Shown here: piece by piece, positions 42,326 through 55,534 of the stretch
Numbering within the stretch: the stretch's first letter is position 1
Layout: every line of letters begins with the position of its first letter
Source of the DNA: Kitagawia praeruptora
Lineage: Eukaryota; Streptophyta; Magnoliopsida; Apiales; Apiaceae
Assembly: GCA_037693485.1 (NCBI GenBank)
Contig: CM075349.1
Location: 72,581,001 to 72,645,000, forward strand
Reading direction: 5' to 3'
DNA: 64,000 bases
Notes under the pieces: model-generated
What the model saw: the letters and a program-made list of their open reading frames with translations, nothing else
Database searches by the model: none
What the model was told of the DNA's origin: nothing
Position numbers and translations under genes: made by a program

Positions 42326-45300
42326 AGGAGATGATGAAGGAGGATCATCCTCTCCATTCTACACTCCAAAATCAGCCATGGGAGAGAAAGAAGGGAAGGA
42401 AATCAAGATGGGTTTTGAGGAAGAAAAGTGGAGAAGATGATGAATAGTGGTGTTCTTGAGTTTTGGTTGATTAAAGAGGTATAAAATCTTTGTTTCAAGC
42501 TTTGATTTTGTAATTTAATTGATGAGCATATGTGTTTGTAGTTATCAGATTTTATGGTTCTTGATGAGTGTATTATTGCTTGGTTGATAGTAATTAGTTA
42601 ATGATAATGATGGATTAAAGATGAATGTTGTTTAAAGAGTAAAAACTGTTCAGGAAATCTGTCCAGCTACTGCCTGTTCTTGCCAGTGAAATTCGAACTG
42701 TTTGTGCTCTGTTCTGGGCAGTAGTGTCTTCATGAAACTTGTTCTATTCGGAGTCTAGTTTGTGTAGGAGAAAACGGTGCGTCGTTTGGGTTAACGAGTA
42801 AGGAGAAAATGGCGTTTTAGTGAAACCTGTGCAGTACACCCGAACCTCTCGGGATTCGTACTTTGGAACTATGTTTCACCTAGTTAAAATCTGTAAATTG
42901 GATTGAAACTTTTATTGAGGATAAAGGAAGGAATTATAAAGATTTCAGAAAAAGATTTGGGTAAAAATATTGATTTTTCAATTTATTAAAAATGTTTGAA
43001 TGTCACTGTGTTGGAAGACACTGATCTGTTCTTGAGTTGTATTTGGATGGGTAATTGTCCTAGATGAACTATGTTTTTCAGACTAAAATTTTTATGGTGT
43101 GAAGATATTATCTTCAGTTTTGGAATCCCAGAGGTCTTGTAGGCAAAGATTAATTTTTCAATTTATGAGAATTTTTAGAATACAAGTCGCGCAGATTTAA
43201 TGAATAGTTTATGTGTTGAGTTTGGATTAGTGATTCACCTAGTTAGAAAATGGTATTGAATGGGAAACTTTTATGAGATCTTTATTTGGTATTCAGAAAG
43301 AAGCCTATAAAATTTGGTGATTTATGATTAATGTTTGGATTTATTAAAAATATTGGAGTATTAATAATTTGGATTATTTTTGGGTTTAATTGTGAGTCCG
43401 ATTAAATATTCGGGTTAGTTAAGTAATTGTTAAGTGCTAATTGCTAATTGTTAGTTTCCAAATTGTAATTTTTAAATTGTTAAGTGCTAAGTGCTAAGTG
43501 CTAATTGTTATTGTCATATGAGGTATAGTTATAAGAGTTGGCTTATCGGTAAATGTTATGTGCTAAATGGTATAAGTCGGGTCGTAGTAATTGTTAGAAG
43601 TTATAAGTGCCAACTACGTGGTGTTGGCTTAAATGTGGATAAACTTAGTTTACTTTTCCTTATGTGCTAGTTGCCGCATGTCTGGGCGGGTACTTTTCCT
43701 TATGTGCTAGTTGCCGCATGTCTGGGCGGGTACTTTTCTTATATGTTTACTTTTATGTTGCTGCAAGTTGAGGCAGCTTTTATTTTATCAAAGCAGGGTT
43801 ATAAATTGTTTTGTTGGCATGGAGGGGCTGAGCCCATAGTCCGATAAACGAATACTACATGCCGAAATTTTCTAAAAATCCCCTGCATTTTAATTTATTT
43901 AACTTATTTGATTTCAAGGGTTTAAAGGTATGATTTGGGTGTTAACTGTTTATGTGTATATGTGTTAAGTGAATTAATTCGAGGATTATGTGCTAATTCG
44001 AGGATTAAATGTGTCTTGAAGATTAAATGGGTATTATGAGTCTTTATCGAGGGCTAAGTATGTTTTGAGGATTATTTGTTAATTAACTTGTGACAAGAGT
44101 ATGTCAATAGTATTATGGTCAAAAGTGTTAAGTGGAGTTTTGACTAAGTGTTATAACTGTGTAGTGTTATGATGTGTTAGTACTAGGAAATGTTCACTTT
44201 ATATAAGGGGACTCTTCCCGTGTTGTTTGCTATTACTAAATGTCTTATGTGCATTAAGTGCTATTAGAGTAGTCAACTATAGGGAGGACACCTATAGTTT
44301 GACTTTATGATTATTTAGTGATAATCCCGAGTTGTGTCTACTCGATATACGTGGTATGACTGACACGTACTCGTAACCATTTCAGTACCATTAGGGCGAA
44401 ATCAAATTGGAGCGACGTGCAACTAAAAAGGAAGATCGAGACGTCAGGTAAGGTCCATGGAATTACTTGGACGAGGTGCGAAGGATTTGTTCGCGGTTTC
44501 TGTTTTCTGCTAAGGACCAGAGGCAAGTTTATTTAAACATACTCTATTGTTCAGAGTATACCTATTTTGAATTATATAAAATGTGCGGAAAAAGGTTTTC
44601 AATCCCTAATTGCGAGCTGTTGATCTTGTGCTCCTCCTTCCAAATAATTTTTTGACTTTGCTAGTGATATTAAATTATTCTCGTGCAATAATCAAAACCC
44701 ATGACTTATAATACTGTCGATGGGCGGTGCCATTCTTAGGGTTCTACATCTCGATTTATATGTTGTATATTTATAAACTTTTGTAATGTGGTAGTGGACT
44801 ATATGTTATGAGGTATATATTTATGTATCGGAATAAGAAAGGCTCCAAGGGTAGAGCGTGTGTTGAGTTATCGAGCTTAGCCCGCGTGTCGGGGCTATTT
44901 TGTATTGTATGTTTTCGAAAACCCGGGCAAAACTTTTAAAAAGAATTTCGCAATAATTAACCTAAAGGCAACATCACCAATAAACCAGTGTTTATTTAAT
45001 TAATAGATGCTCCTGAAAGCATTTACTAATTAAATATACCTCATTCGCCTAATTAAATTCATTTAATTAGATGAATATCATTTTCAAAACGCTTTCTTAA
45101 AATCACTTTGTCCCGGAGAAATAATAAAACAGTTTAATGGAGCGATTCTATCTAGTATATTATTTTTCGGAGATATTTTATTTTCAATACGGATTAAAAA
45201 TATTCCAATGGTTATAAATTGGTTACTTTCAGCTTAAACCAGCTAGATTGATGTCGGTATATGTTACTTGAATGCTTATTAATTATTTCTTATTGACCGA

Positions 45301-47375
45301 GAGTCAGTAGTAGTTATTTGATAAGTGGCTAAAGTTTGGAGACTGCTGGACAGATTGTGTCTTGATTTTGATTAGAAACATTCCAAGAGTTGTATTTGGG
45401 TGTTTTGAGGTTATTAAATATTCCAGTATTAATAGTAAGTATTATTTGAATATTACTTAATAAATGAATATTAATTTGAGTATTCTTTTAAAAAGGGATT
45501 ATTGAATATTTATTATTTGTTACGTAGTAGTCAAATAGTTATTAAATACTCTAAGTGTTTTGAAGGTTATAAAACACTATTTAAAGGTTGTCTAAGGACT
45601 TTCATAGTCATTTAAAATATTATATTTTGAATCTATCTATGTAAGTTATTTTTCAAAGAACTTATATATATATGGAATTACCCTGTTGTGGTTACAAGCT
45701 TTATGCGTACCGTTTTCCATGTGTGATCACAAAACCCTGTGTCGAGATTGATATCGGTACAAGTGTATATCTATACTTGAACTCTTTTGAACTCAAAACA
45801 TTTTCGAAAACCCCCGGTTAGGTTTTACTCTCTTGCTCGTTTTTCAAGAAATTATCGGTCGACTGAAGTCGAACTTCAACTACTCAAGTTTTCTATCAAA
45901 ATGATTTTGACAAGAAAAGAAAAAGGGGACTCTGGCAGGTGTGGGAATCGTTGACGAACGATTCCCGGGATGTGTAAGCGGCCGTGAGCCAGGCGGTCCA
46001 TCAATTATTATTCCGGCCCATGTGTTGCCGAAGGATGATTACGGATGTAGTTTTCATCGAGGGTGATTACGGATGTAGTTTTCACTCAGGGATAGTTACG
46101 GATGTAGTTTCTATCCTTCTACCGGTAGAGAAGACCCGCGGATTATTGGACTTGGATGTGGCGACTGATCATCGTCAATCCTTGTCAGGTTTTTATGTTT
46201 TCTTTAAGTCCCATCCTCCACTTTGGAAAAATACTCAAACACTGCTTCTTAGGCCTAAGTGCCAAGTAGCCGATAGTGTTGTTTTCAATTTTGAAAGATG
46301 ATGAATTCATGCAGTATCTAGAACTGCAAGATTATTCTAGCAATAATGGCACGTACTTGTGCACTTTTGCAATTATTCAAAAGATGAAAGTTGGTTCATC
46401 GGTTATTGATGTTAAATCCCAAATGTTTTGCTTCAAGAGCTTTGACTCTCTTCCTATCAGTTATTTCTGAGTTTAACTTATCAAGTGGTAACGAACTTAT
46501 ATCCTGTACAGAATCTTGAACTGTAAGGTGTTTTGCTGATATTGATATACTCATGTGTATATATACTTACAAACTTGAGGAGTATTAAAAATGGAACTTT
46601 ATAATGGTTTGGTTTATGAAGGGTGGTAATAACTATCTTAGCAGCATATTGAACTGCATATTTTGAAAAGCTCCCTAAGGGGTTATCAATACTATGAGGT
46701 ATGGTATGTAGATAAGGTATGAGGATTACTATTGTTGACATGAACTTACTTTATTTATCTGATGTTACCCGAAATGTCATATGTCCCCTACTGAGGTTTC
46801 ATTGTTGTAAATATTTCGAAATTGATATTAAGTACCGTTATATTTTGAAAACTCCATGTGTATATTGATATATTGTTGTGCTCTATTAATACTTGCTGGG
46901 CAATTCTTTCGCTCATACTTGCTTGTTTTAAATATTAACCTTTCAGAGGAAGGTAGATGATTGAGGCTTATCTGCATGGCTCAGGAGAAGTAGGCAGTGT
47001 GCCCTTGTGAAGATGATATGATCCAGAACATAGATAGCTGGAGTAAGTTATATATAACTGTATTGATGTGTATTATGTATATATCACTTTGTACAAGATA
47101 GTACTAGTGCTAGTGTACTTCTCAACGAAGCTACACTAGTAGGATAGGATTTGTAATACTCAGTGTGATGTAATAGAATGGATGTAATAAAGATGTAAAG
47201 ATTTTAGTTCTTGTTTCTAGCCCTATGACCTAAAAGATGCTTGGCGGTTGGGGGTCGCAGAGTTATATTTCAGTTTTAATGATTACAGATGGTTTAATGT
47301 TGTTAAACAGGTAATTTGATGTTAAGGATTTCCGCGTGACGACCAAATCCCTGACCCCGGATTTGGGGCGTTACA
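41533..47375 (+). repeat. 5' LTR of the LARD (5,843 bp)
   Basis: It has no coding capacity; all frames are short. It includes a (GA)n tract at about 42298-42323, a 40-bp tandem repeat (TACTTTTCC...GGGCGGG) at 43651-43690 and 43691-43730, repeated AAGTGCTAAGTGCTA words near 43480, and three copies of GATTACGGATGTAGTTT-like sequence at 46035-46110. Confidence 0.95.
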
Positions 47376-49679
47376 GAAATGGTATCAGAGCTTAGGTTAT
47401 AGTAAACTAGAAACGAGAGTGAGTAGGAGTGGGTATAGTTATGTGAGAACGTCAGAACTCATGTAGAGTTCATGTTGGACTATTGGATATAGTACCAATG
47501 ATTAAGATAAGATTTTGAGGAATATGTTGAGGTAGACTTCACTTCTTGTGGTGATGGATGTCTGCTAAAGAACTCTTAGAGACAAGTGTTGGTTGGCAGG
47601 GGCATAGAGCGCCCGAGGCCTAAATTTAAGATGATTTTAGGGGATTCATGGAGGCAGTTATGTATTCCCCGAACTATAAGGAATTTCAATATGATGGTGA
47701 ATGATAGAAAGATGACATCTAGTATTATGGCAAGGATGAGTTGAGATAGCATCTGTACTGTTAAAATTCCAAAAAGGGAAGCAAAACAAGATCACTATGA
47801 AAGAATATTAGTCGAAGTTACGGGTATTAAATTTCTCGAGCCTAAGAGGGTTTTAGGTAATATTACAAATGGAGTGGTGGATAGACACCGATTGTTTCAA
47901 TTGATTGTAGAGACAAATGGCAAAGTTGAGGTTTGTCAATAAAGACGAGATATATTTTAAGAATCAAGACGGACTGAGAAAGTCTGAGAGAGACTAGTAC
48001 GAAGGTTGTTATGCCAAAAAGGGGTAAGCTTAAGTTGCACACGGAATTGTAACGAGGACAGGAACATGTGGTATAAATACGGTTATAATGGTGACTGGAT
48101 CTAAGTATGTATTTCCAGCAATGTTCCAGAATATCGCCCACTCGACACGTGGAATTCGTCGTTGCTAGGGGCGACACCGGTATCGAAGTCTTCTCGAAGA
48201 ATAGAACACTTGCGTGAGATGCTTGCGCCGAGTCGAATAGAACTCCTTAATATCGTAAAATGCCGATGGTTGAATGTCTAGCGACTATTACGAGTCGACG
48301 ATGACGTCGGTTATCGAGCACCTTAGGGTGTGCGTGGAAAAGAAGAGCGCTACAATCGAACAATTATCCGTCAGAGGAGCCGACGTGAAAGGCATCCGTG
48401 GAGACCTTGGCATTACCCTCCTCAATTATGAATCATTTTGATTACTTCCCCAGTCTGAGTTATTTGATATCTCCCCATTTGCAACTTATGTTTATTATCT
48501 CCCCAATGTGAATTATTTGACACATCCCCGTGCATAAATTATTTGGATTACCTCCCTAATCTATTACCTATCTTGACATCTCTCCAAGAGAGAATTTTGA
48601 TAAAGAATATACTCCCTCTTCGAAGTTGTTTTATTATACTCATGTTAAACCATATTGGTTTCAATTTTGCTAGAAGCTGTCATTATACCTACTTTCAGAT
48701 TTATGAGGCCCTATCGATTGATGAAATTTAAATTCCCACTTTTCTTCAAATATTGGATAATCCTATGGTGCTATAGCACCACTTGCTTGTTGTATACCAG
48801 TATCTTTCTGGTTATCCTTTTCCTTGGAAATTGCACCTTGGAATCTGATCAATTTTAATCCAGGGTGTCCACTTGAGAATTATTTGTCGAAAGACGATAA
48901 TTATTATCTTCACTTCGAATTGCTTTCATACTTCTCAGCTTCCACTGAGACGAACAACCCTATACTTATAGGGGACACAAGGGCTATCTGTCTGTGTGAT
49001 AGAAGCCTGACGGGACGCCGTCACTTGTTAGTTGTGAAATACAAGAAGGCTAACTACCTTTAGTAATGTCTCAACTGAGACACGCAACGTGAGTTCTCTT
49101 GATCATATTGATCTCTCGGTAAATTCCCATATCTCAAATAAGGTTGACTTTAACACTCATAACTTTATGATCACCAGTGGGTAACAATTGCCTTGATATG
49201 ACAGCTGTCTTTTCAAAGGTCCCTGATTCTTATTACCTCTAATGAATTTCAAGGGGATGCCAACCAGGTCGGCCAAGTCATAAATTTGCTGATCAAAACT
49301 AGATTCGCAGCGGAATCGCCAAGAGTAAGAGCGAATCCCAACACGAATAGAATATCAGTGATGTATAGCTAGAATTGGTCCGTTCTCTCTCTCAAGGATG
49401 TTATGTGAATAGAATCTGTGAACTCTCTCTTAAGGATAGTATAATAATAGAAAGTTGGGCAAGACGTATATGTGAAAGGAATAATGGTGGGTTATAAGAC
49501 TCCAGCGATAATAGTGTCAGATAGAGAATCGAGGTTTAAATTGAGATATTGGAGAAGTTGTTTACGAAGAGACACTATCTCCTGTTTTGCAGAATAAGTG
49601 TTGATGATAAAAGAGTTAAGGAACCCCAGTAGTTGCCTTAGCTGATTCCGTGGACGGAATCCTTTTAAGGAGGGTAGAC
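47376..49679 (+). other. LARD internal domain, non-coding
   Basis: 2.3 kb between the LTRs. It begins with GAAATGGTATCAGAGC (PBS). No gag or RT frame. Around 48430-48600 a loose repeat of about 28-30 bp carries (A)TCTCCCC or ACATCCCC words. Around 49499-49590 there is a gypsy integrase trace. Confidence 0.8.
49499..49591 (+). pseudogene. Trace of Ty3/gypsy integrase in the LARD
   Basis: One frame reads TPAIIVSDRESRFKLRYWRS, which matches the Ty3/gypsy integrase core around the second catalytic Asp (pattern P..I(V/I)SDR(D/E)SRF...(F/Y)W). It is preceded directly by a stop and fades after about 30 codons. Confidence 0.65.
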
Positions 49680-50440
49680 TGTAATAACCCGGATTTTTCA
49701 AGAAATGAATTTATTATTATTTCAATAATAATAATGTTTTCCTAAAATGAGGAGGAATTTTTTTTTTATTTATTTATTTTATTATTCAATTATTTAATTA
49801 CTTTCGGTTAAGTGGAGCCTGGTCCTCCTATTTAAAATTTTATTGACCGGATAGATACCTCGAGTCAATAGTTTATTTGTGCAAAGATTTTATTTTGGAG
49901 TATGGAATTGTTCAGTAAAATTTTTATTTTAAATTACTGAATAATTTAGAGATTTTAAAATCCTTAGAAAATGATTATTTTAATTATTTGAGGATTTGCA
50001 GAAATTACTCGATTAATTTATAATATCGAGAATTTGAGATTTTACTAAAACAATAGTGTTTGTAGAATTTTTATAAAGCCCTGTAAATTGTGAATTATGA
50101 ATCACAATTATTTTTTTTTATGATTTGTTTTTATAAATTATTAATATTTGTAAAATGCATATCAATTTAGAAAATTGAGATTTAATTCCAATTCTTTCTC
50201 CAAAAGTCTTTAAAAATATTCTAGTATTTAATTATGCTAAAAATTTTATTTTTACAAATTAGAGTTATTAGTGTAAAATATTATTTAAAGTGTGTAGTAT
50301 TTAATTGTATTGCTTTTAAAGGCTATTGGGCTTGAGCCCATTAGGGTTGTAAACACACAGCAGATACATACACATATCGACACAAACACACACAGCCGCA
50401 TAGAAGAGGAAACGCGGGGAGAGAGACATCGGGGAAGAAA

Positions 50441-50487
<47 letters not shown>

Positions 50488-53400
50488 AGATGATGAAGGA
50501 GGATCATCCTCTCCATTCTACACTCCAAAATCAGCCATGGGAGAGAAAGAAGGGAAGGAAATCAAGATGGGTTTTGAGGAAGAAAAGTGGAGAAGATGAT
50601 GAATAGTGGTGTTCTTGAGTTTTGGTTGATTAAAGAGGTATAAAATCTTTGTTTCAAGCTTTGATTTTGTAATTTAATTGATGAGCATATGTGTTTGTAG
50701 TTATCAGATTTTATGGTTCTTGATGAGTGTATTATTGCTTGGTTGATAGTAATTAGTTAATGATAATGATGGATTAAAGATGAATGTTGTTTAAAGAGTA
50801 AAAACTGTCCAGGAAATCTGTCCAGCTACTGCCTGTTCTTGCCAGTGAAATTCGAACTGTTTGTGCTCTGTTCTGGGCAGTAGTGTCTTCATGAAACTTG
50901 TTCTATTCGGAGTCTAGTTTGTGTAGGAGAAAACGGTGCGTCGTTTGGGTTAACGAGTAAGGAGAAAATGGCGTTTTAGTGAAACCTGTGCAGTACACCC
51001 GAACCTCTCGGGATTCGTACTTTGGAACTATGTTTCACCTAGTTAAAATCTGTAAATTGGATTGAAACTTTTATTGAGGATAAAGGAAGGAATTATAAAG
51101 ATTTCAGAAAAAGATTTGGGTAAAAATATTGATTTTTCAATTTATTAAAAATGTTTGAATGTCACTGTGTTGGAAGACACTGATCTGTTCTTGAGTTGTA
51201 TTTGGATGGGTAATTGTCCTAGATGAACTATGTTTTTCAGACTAAAATTTTTATGGTGTGAAGATATTATCTTCAGTTTTGGAATCCCAGAGGTCTTGTA
51301 GGCAAAGATTAATTTTTCAATTTATGAGAATTTTTAGAATACAAGTCGCGCAGATTTAATGAATAGTTTATGTGTTGAGTTTGGATTAGTGATTCACCTA
51401 GTTAGAAAATGGTATTGAATGGGAAACTTTTATGAGATCTTTATTTGGTATTCAGAAAGAAGCCTATAAAATTTGGTGATTTATGATTAATGTTTGGATT
51501 TATTAAAAATATTGGAGTATTAATAATTTGGATTATTTTTGGGTTTAATTGTGAGTCCGATTAAATATTCGGGTTAGTTAAGTAATTGTTAAGTGCTAAT
51601 TGCTAATTGTTAGTTTCCAAATTGTAATTTTTAAATTGTTAAGTGCTAAGTGCTAAGTGCTAATTGTTATTGTCATATGAGGTATAGTTATAAGAGTTGG
51701 CTTATCGGTAAATGTTATGTGCTAAATGGTATAAGTCGGGTCGTAGTAATTGTTAGAAGTTATAAGTGCCAACTACGTGGTGTTGGCTTAAATGTGGATA
51801 AACTTAGTTTACTTTTCCTTATGTGCTAGTTGCCGCATGTCTGGGCGGGTACTTTTCCTTATGTGCTAGTTGCCGCATGTCTGGGCGGGTACTTTTCTTA
51901 TATGTTTACTTTTATGTTGCTGCAAGTTGAGGCAGCTTTTATTTTATCAAAGCAGGGTTATAAATTGTTTTGTTGGCATGGAGGGGCTGAGCCCATAGTC
52001 CGATAAACGAATACTACATGCCGAAATTTTCTAAAAATCCCCTGCATTTTAATTTATTTAACTTATTTGATTTCAAGGGTTTAAAGGTATGATTTGGGTG
52101 TTAACTGTTTATGTGTATATGTGTTAAGTGAATTAATTCGAGGATTATGTGCTAATTCGAGGATTAAATGTGTCTTGAAGATTAAGTGGGTATTATGAGT
52201 CTTTATCGAGGGCTAAGTATGTTTTGAGGATTATTTGTTAATTAACTTGTGACAAGAGTATGTCAATAGTATTATGGTCAAAAGTGTTAAGTGGAGTTTT
52301 GACTAAGTGTTATAACTGTGTAGTGTTATGATGTGTTAGTACTAGGAAATGTTCACTTTATATAAGGGGACTCTTCCCGTGTTGTTTGCTATTACTAAAT
52401 GTCTTATGTGCATTAAGTGCTATTAGAGTAGTCAACTATAGGGAGGACACCTATAGTTTGACTTTATGATTATTTAGTGATAATCCCGAGTTGTGTCTAC
52501 TCGATATACGTGGTATGACTGACACGTACTCGTAACCATTTCAGTACCATTAGGGCGAAATCAAATTGGAGCGACGTGCAACTAAAAAGGAAGATCGAGA
52601 CGTCAGGTAAGGTCCATGGAATTACTTGGACGAGGTGCGAAGGATTTGTTCGCGGTTTCTGTTTTCTGCTAAGGACCAGAGGCAAGTTTATTTAAACATA
52701 CTCTATTGTTCAGAGTATACCTATTTTGAATTATATAAAATGTGCGGAAAAAGGTTTTCAATCCCTAATTGCGAGCTGTTGATCTTGTGCTCCTCCTTCC
52801 AAATAATTTTTTGACTTTGCTAGTGATATTAAATTATTCTCGTGCAATAATCAAAACCCATGACTTATAATACTGTCGATGGGCGGTGCCATTCTTAGGG
52901 TTCTACATCTCGATTTATATGTTGTATATTTATAAACTTTTGTAATGTGGTAGTGGACTATATGTTATGAGGTATATATTTATGTATCGGAATAAGAAAG
53001 GCTCCAAGGGTAGAGCGTGTGTTGAGTTATCGAGCTTAGCCCGCGTGTCGGGGCTATTTTGTATTGTATGTTTTCGAAAACCCGGGCAAAACTTTTAAAA
53101 AGAATTTCGCAATAATTAACCTAAAGGCAACATCACCAATAAACCAGTGTTTATTTAATTAATAGATGCTCCTGAAAGCATTTACTAATTAAATATACCT
53201 CATTCGCCTAATTAAATTCATTTAATTAGATGAATATCATTTTCAAAACGCTTTCTTAAAATCACTTTGTCCCGGAGAAATAATAAAACAGTTTAATGGA
53301 GCGATTCTATCTAGTATATTATTTTTCGGAGATATTTTATTTTCAATACGGATTAAAAATATTCCAATGGTTATAAATTGGTTACTTTCAGCTTAAACCA

Positions 53401-55534
53401 GCTAGATTGATGTCGGTATATGTTACTTGAATGCTTATTAATTATTTCTTATTGACCGAGAGTCAGTAGTAGTTATTTGATAAGTGGCTAAAGTTTGGAG
53501 ACTGCTGGACAGATTGTGTCTTGATTTTGATTAGAAACATTCCAAGAGTTGTATTTGGGTGTTTTGAGGTTATTAAATATTCCAGTATTAATAGTAAGTA
53601 TTATTTGAATATTACTTAATAAATGAATATTAATTTGAGTATTCTTTTAAAAAGGGATTATTGAATATTTATTATTTGTTACGTAGTAGTCAAATAGTTA
53701 TTAAATACTCTAAGTGTTTTGAAGGTTATAAAACACTATTTAAAGGTTGTCTAAGGACTTTCATAGTCATTTAAAATATTATATTTTGAATCTATCTATG
53801 TAAGTTATTTTTCAAAGAACTTATATATATATGGAATTACCCTGTTGTGGTTACAAGCTTTATGCGTACCGTTTTCCATGTGTGATCACAAAACCCTGTG
53901 TCGAGATTGATATCGGTACAAGTGTATATCTATACTTGAACTCTTTTGAACTCAAAACATTTTCGAAAACCCCCGGTTAGGTTTTACTCTCTTGCTCGTT
54001 TTTCAAGAAATTATCGGTCGACTGAAGTCGAACTTCAACTACTCAAGTTTTCTATCAAAATGATTTTGACAAGAAAAGAAAAAGGGGACTCTGGCAGGTG
54101 TGGGAATCGTTGACGAACGATTCCCGGGATGTGTAAGCGGCCGTGAGCCAGGCGGTCCATCAATTATTATTCCGGCCCATGTGTTGCCGAAGGATGATTA
54201 CGGATGTAGTTTTCATCGAGGGTGATTACGGATGTAGTTTTCACTCAGGGATAGTTACGGATGTAGTTTCTATCCTTCTACCGGTAGAGAAGACCCGCGG
54301 ATTATTGGACTTGGATGTGGCGACTGATCATCGTCAATCCTTGTCAGGTTTTTATGTTTTCTTTAAGTCCCATCCTCCACTTTGGAAAAATACTCAAACA
54401 CTGCTTCTTAGGCCTAAGTGCCAAGTAGCCGATAGTGTTGTTTTCAATTTTGAAAGATGATGAATTCATGCAGTATCTAGAACTGCAAGATTATTCTAGC
54501 AATAATGGCACGTACTTGTGCACTTTTGCAATTATTCAAAAGATGAAAGTTGGTTCATCGGTTATTGATGTTAAATCCCAAATGTTTTGCTTCAAGAGCT
54601 TTGACTCTCTTCCTATCAGTTATTTCTGAGTTTAACTTATCAAGTGGTAACGAACTTATATCCTGTACAGAATCTTGAACTGTAAGGTGTTTTGCTGATA
54701 TTGATATACTCATGTGTATATATACTTACAAACTTGAGGAGTATTAAAAATGGAACTTTATAATGGTTTGGTTTATGAAGGGTGGTAATAACTATCTTAG
54801 CAGCATATTGAACTGCATATTTTGAAAAGCTCCCTAAGGGGTTATCAATACTATGAGGTATGGTATGTAGATAAGGTATGAGGATTACTATTGTTGACAT
54901 GAACTTACTTTATTTATCTGATGTTACCCGAAATGTCATATGTCCCCTACTGAGGTTTCATTGTTGTAAATATTTCGAAATTGATATTAAGTACCGTTAT
55001 ATTTTGAAAACTCCATGTGTATATTGATATATTGTTGTGCTCTATTAATACTTGCTGGGCAATTCTTTCGCTCATACTTGCTTGTTTTAAATATTAACCT
55101 TTCAGAGGAAGGTAGATGATTGAGGCTTATCTGCATGGCTCAGGAGAAGTAGGCAGTGTGCCCTTGTGAAGATGATATGATCCAGAACATAGATAGCTGG
55201 AGTAAGTTATATATAACTGTATTGATGTGTATTATGTATATATCACTTTGTACAAGATAGTACTAGTGCTAGTGTACTTCTCAACGAAGCTACACTAGTA
55301 GGATAGGATTTGTAATACTCAGTGTGATGTAATAGAATGGATGTAATAAAGATGTAAAGATTTTAGTTCTTGTTTCTAGCCCTATGACCTAAAAGATGCT
55401 TGGCGGTTGGGGGTCGCAGAGTTATATTTCAGTTTTAATGATTACAGATGGTTTAATGTTGTTAAACAGGTAATTTGATGTTAAGGATTTCCGCGTGACG
55501 ACCAAATCCCTGACCCCGGATTTGGGGCGTTACA
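49680..55534 (+). repeat. 3' LTR of the LARD (5,855 bp)
   Basis: Almost identical to the 5' LTR. By eye I saw only a few substitutions (for example TTAAG/TCAAG near the start, TTCAGG/TCCAGG, AAATGGG/AAGTGGG) plus length changes in the poly-T/A and (GA)n tracts. Confidence 0.95.

Larger units (their letters stand above)
41533..55534 (+). mobile_element. LARD-type giant-LTR element (14.0 kb) nested in the Sirevirus
   Basis: LTRs of 5,843 and 5,855 bp begin TGTAATAACCCGGATT and end GGGGCGTTACA. They flank an internal domain of only about 2.3 kb. The TSD TGGGT is exact at 41528-41532 and 55535-55539. PBS TGGTATCAGAGC is at 47380-47391, and a purine-rich AAGGAGGGTAGAC lies before the 3' LTR. Only a trace of Ty3/gypsy integrase is found inside. 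LTR ends, PBS spacing (GAAA before the PBS) and that trace point to a Ty3/gypsy origin, perhaps chromovirus-like. It must depend on enzymes in trans. Confidence 0.95.

Noticed and set aside
42163..42447. 94-98 codon frame with Arg/Glu runs in both LARD LTRs
   Set aside because: Driven by the (GA)n tract; its length changes with the repeat number, unlike a selected gene.
45984..46301. 105-codon frame present twice (also 54143-54460), plus other paired 60-98 codon frames at an offset of about 8.15 kb
   Set aside because: They are the two LTR copies of the LARD; no domain seen, and duplication is explained by the LTRs and not by gene conservation.
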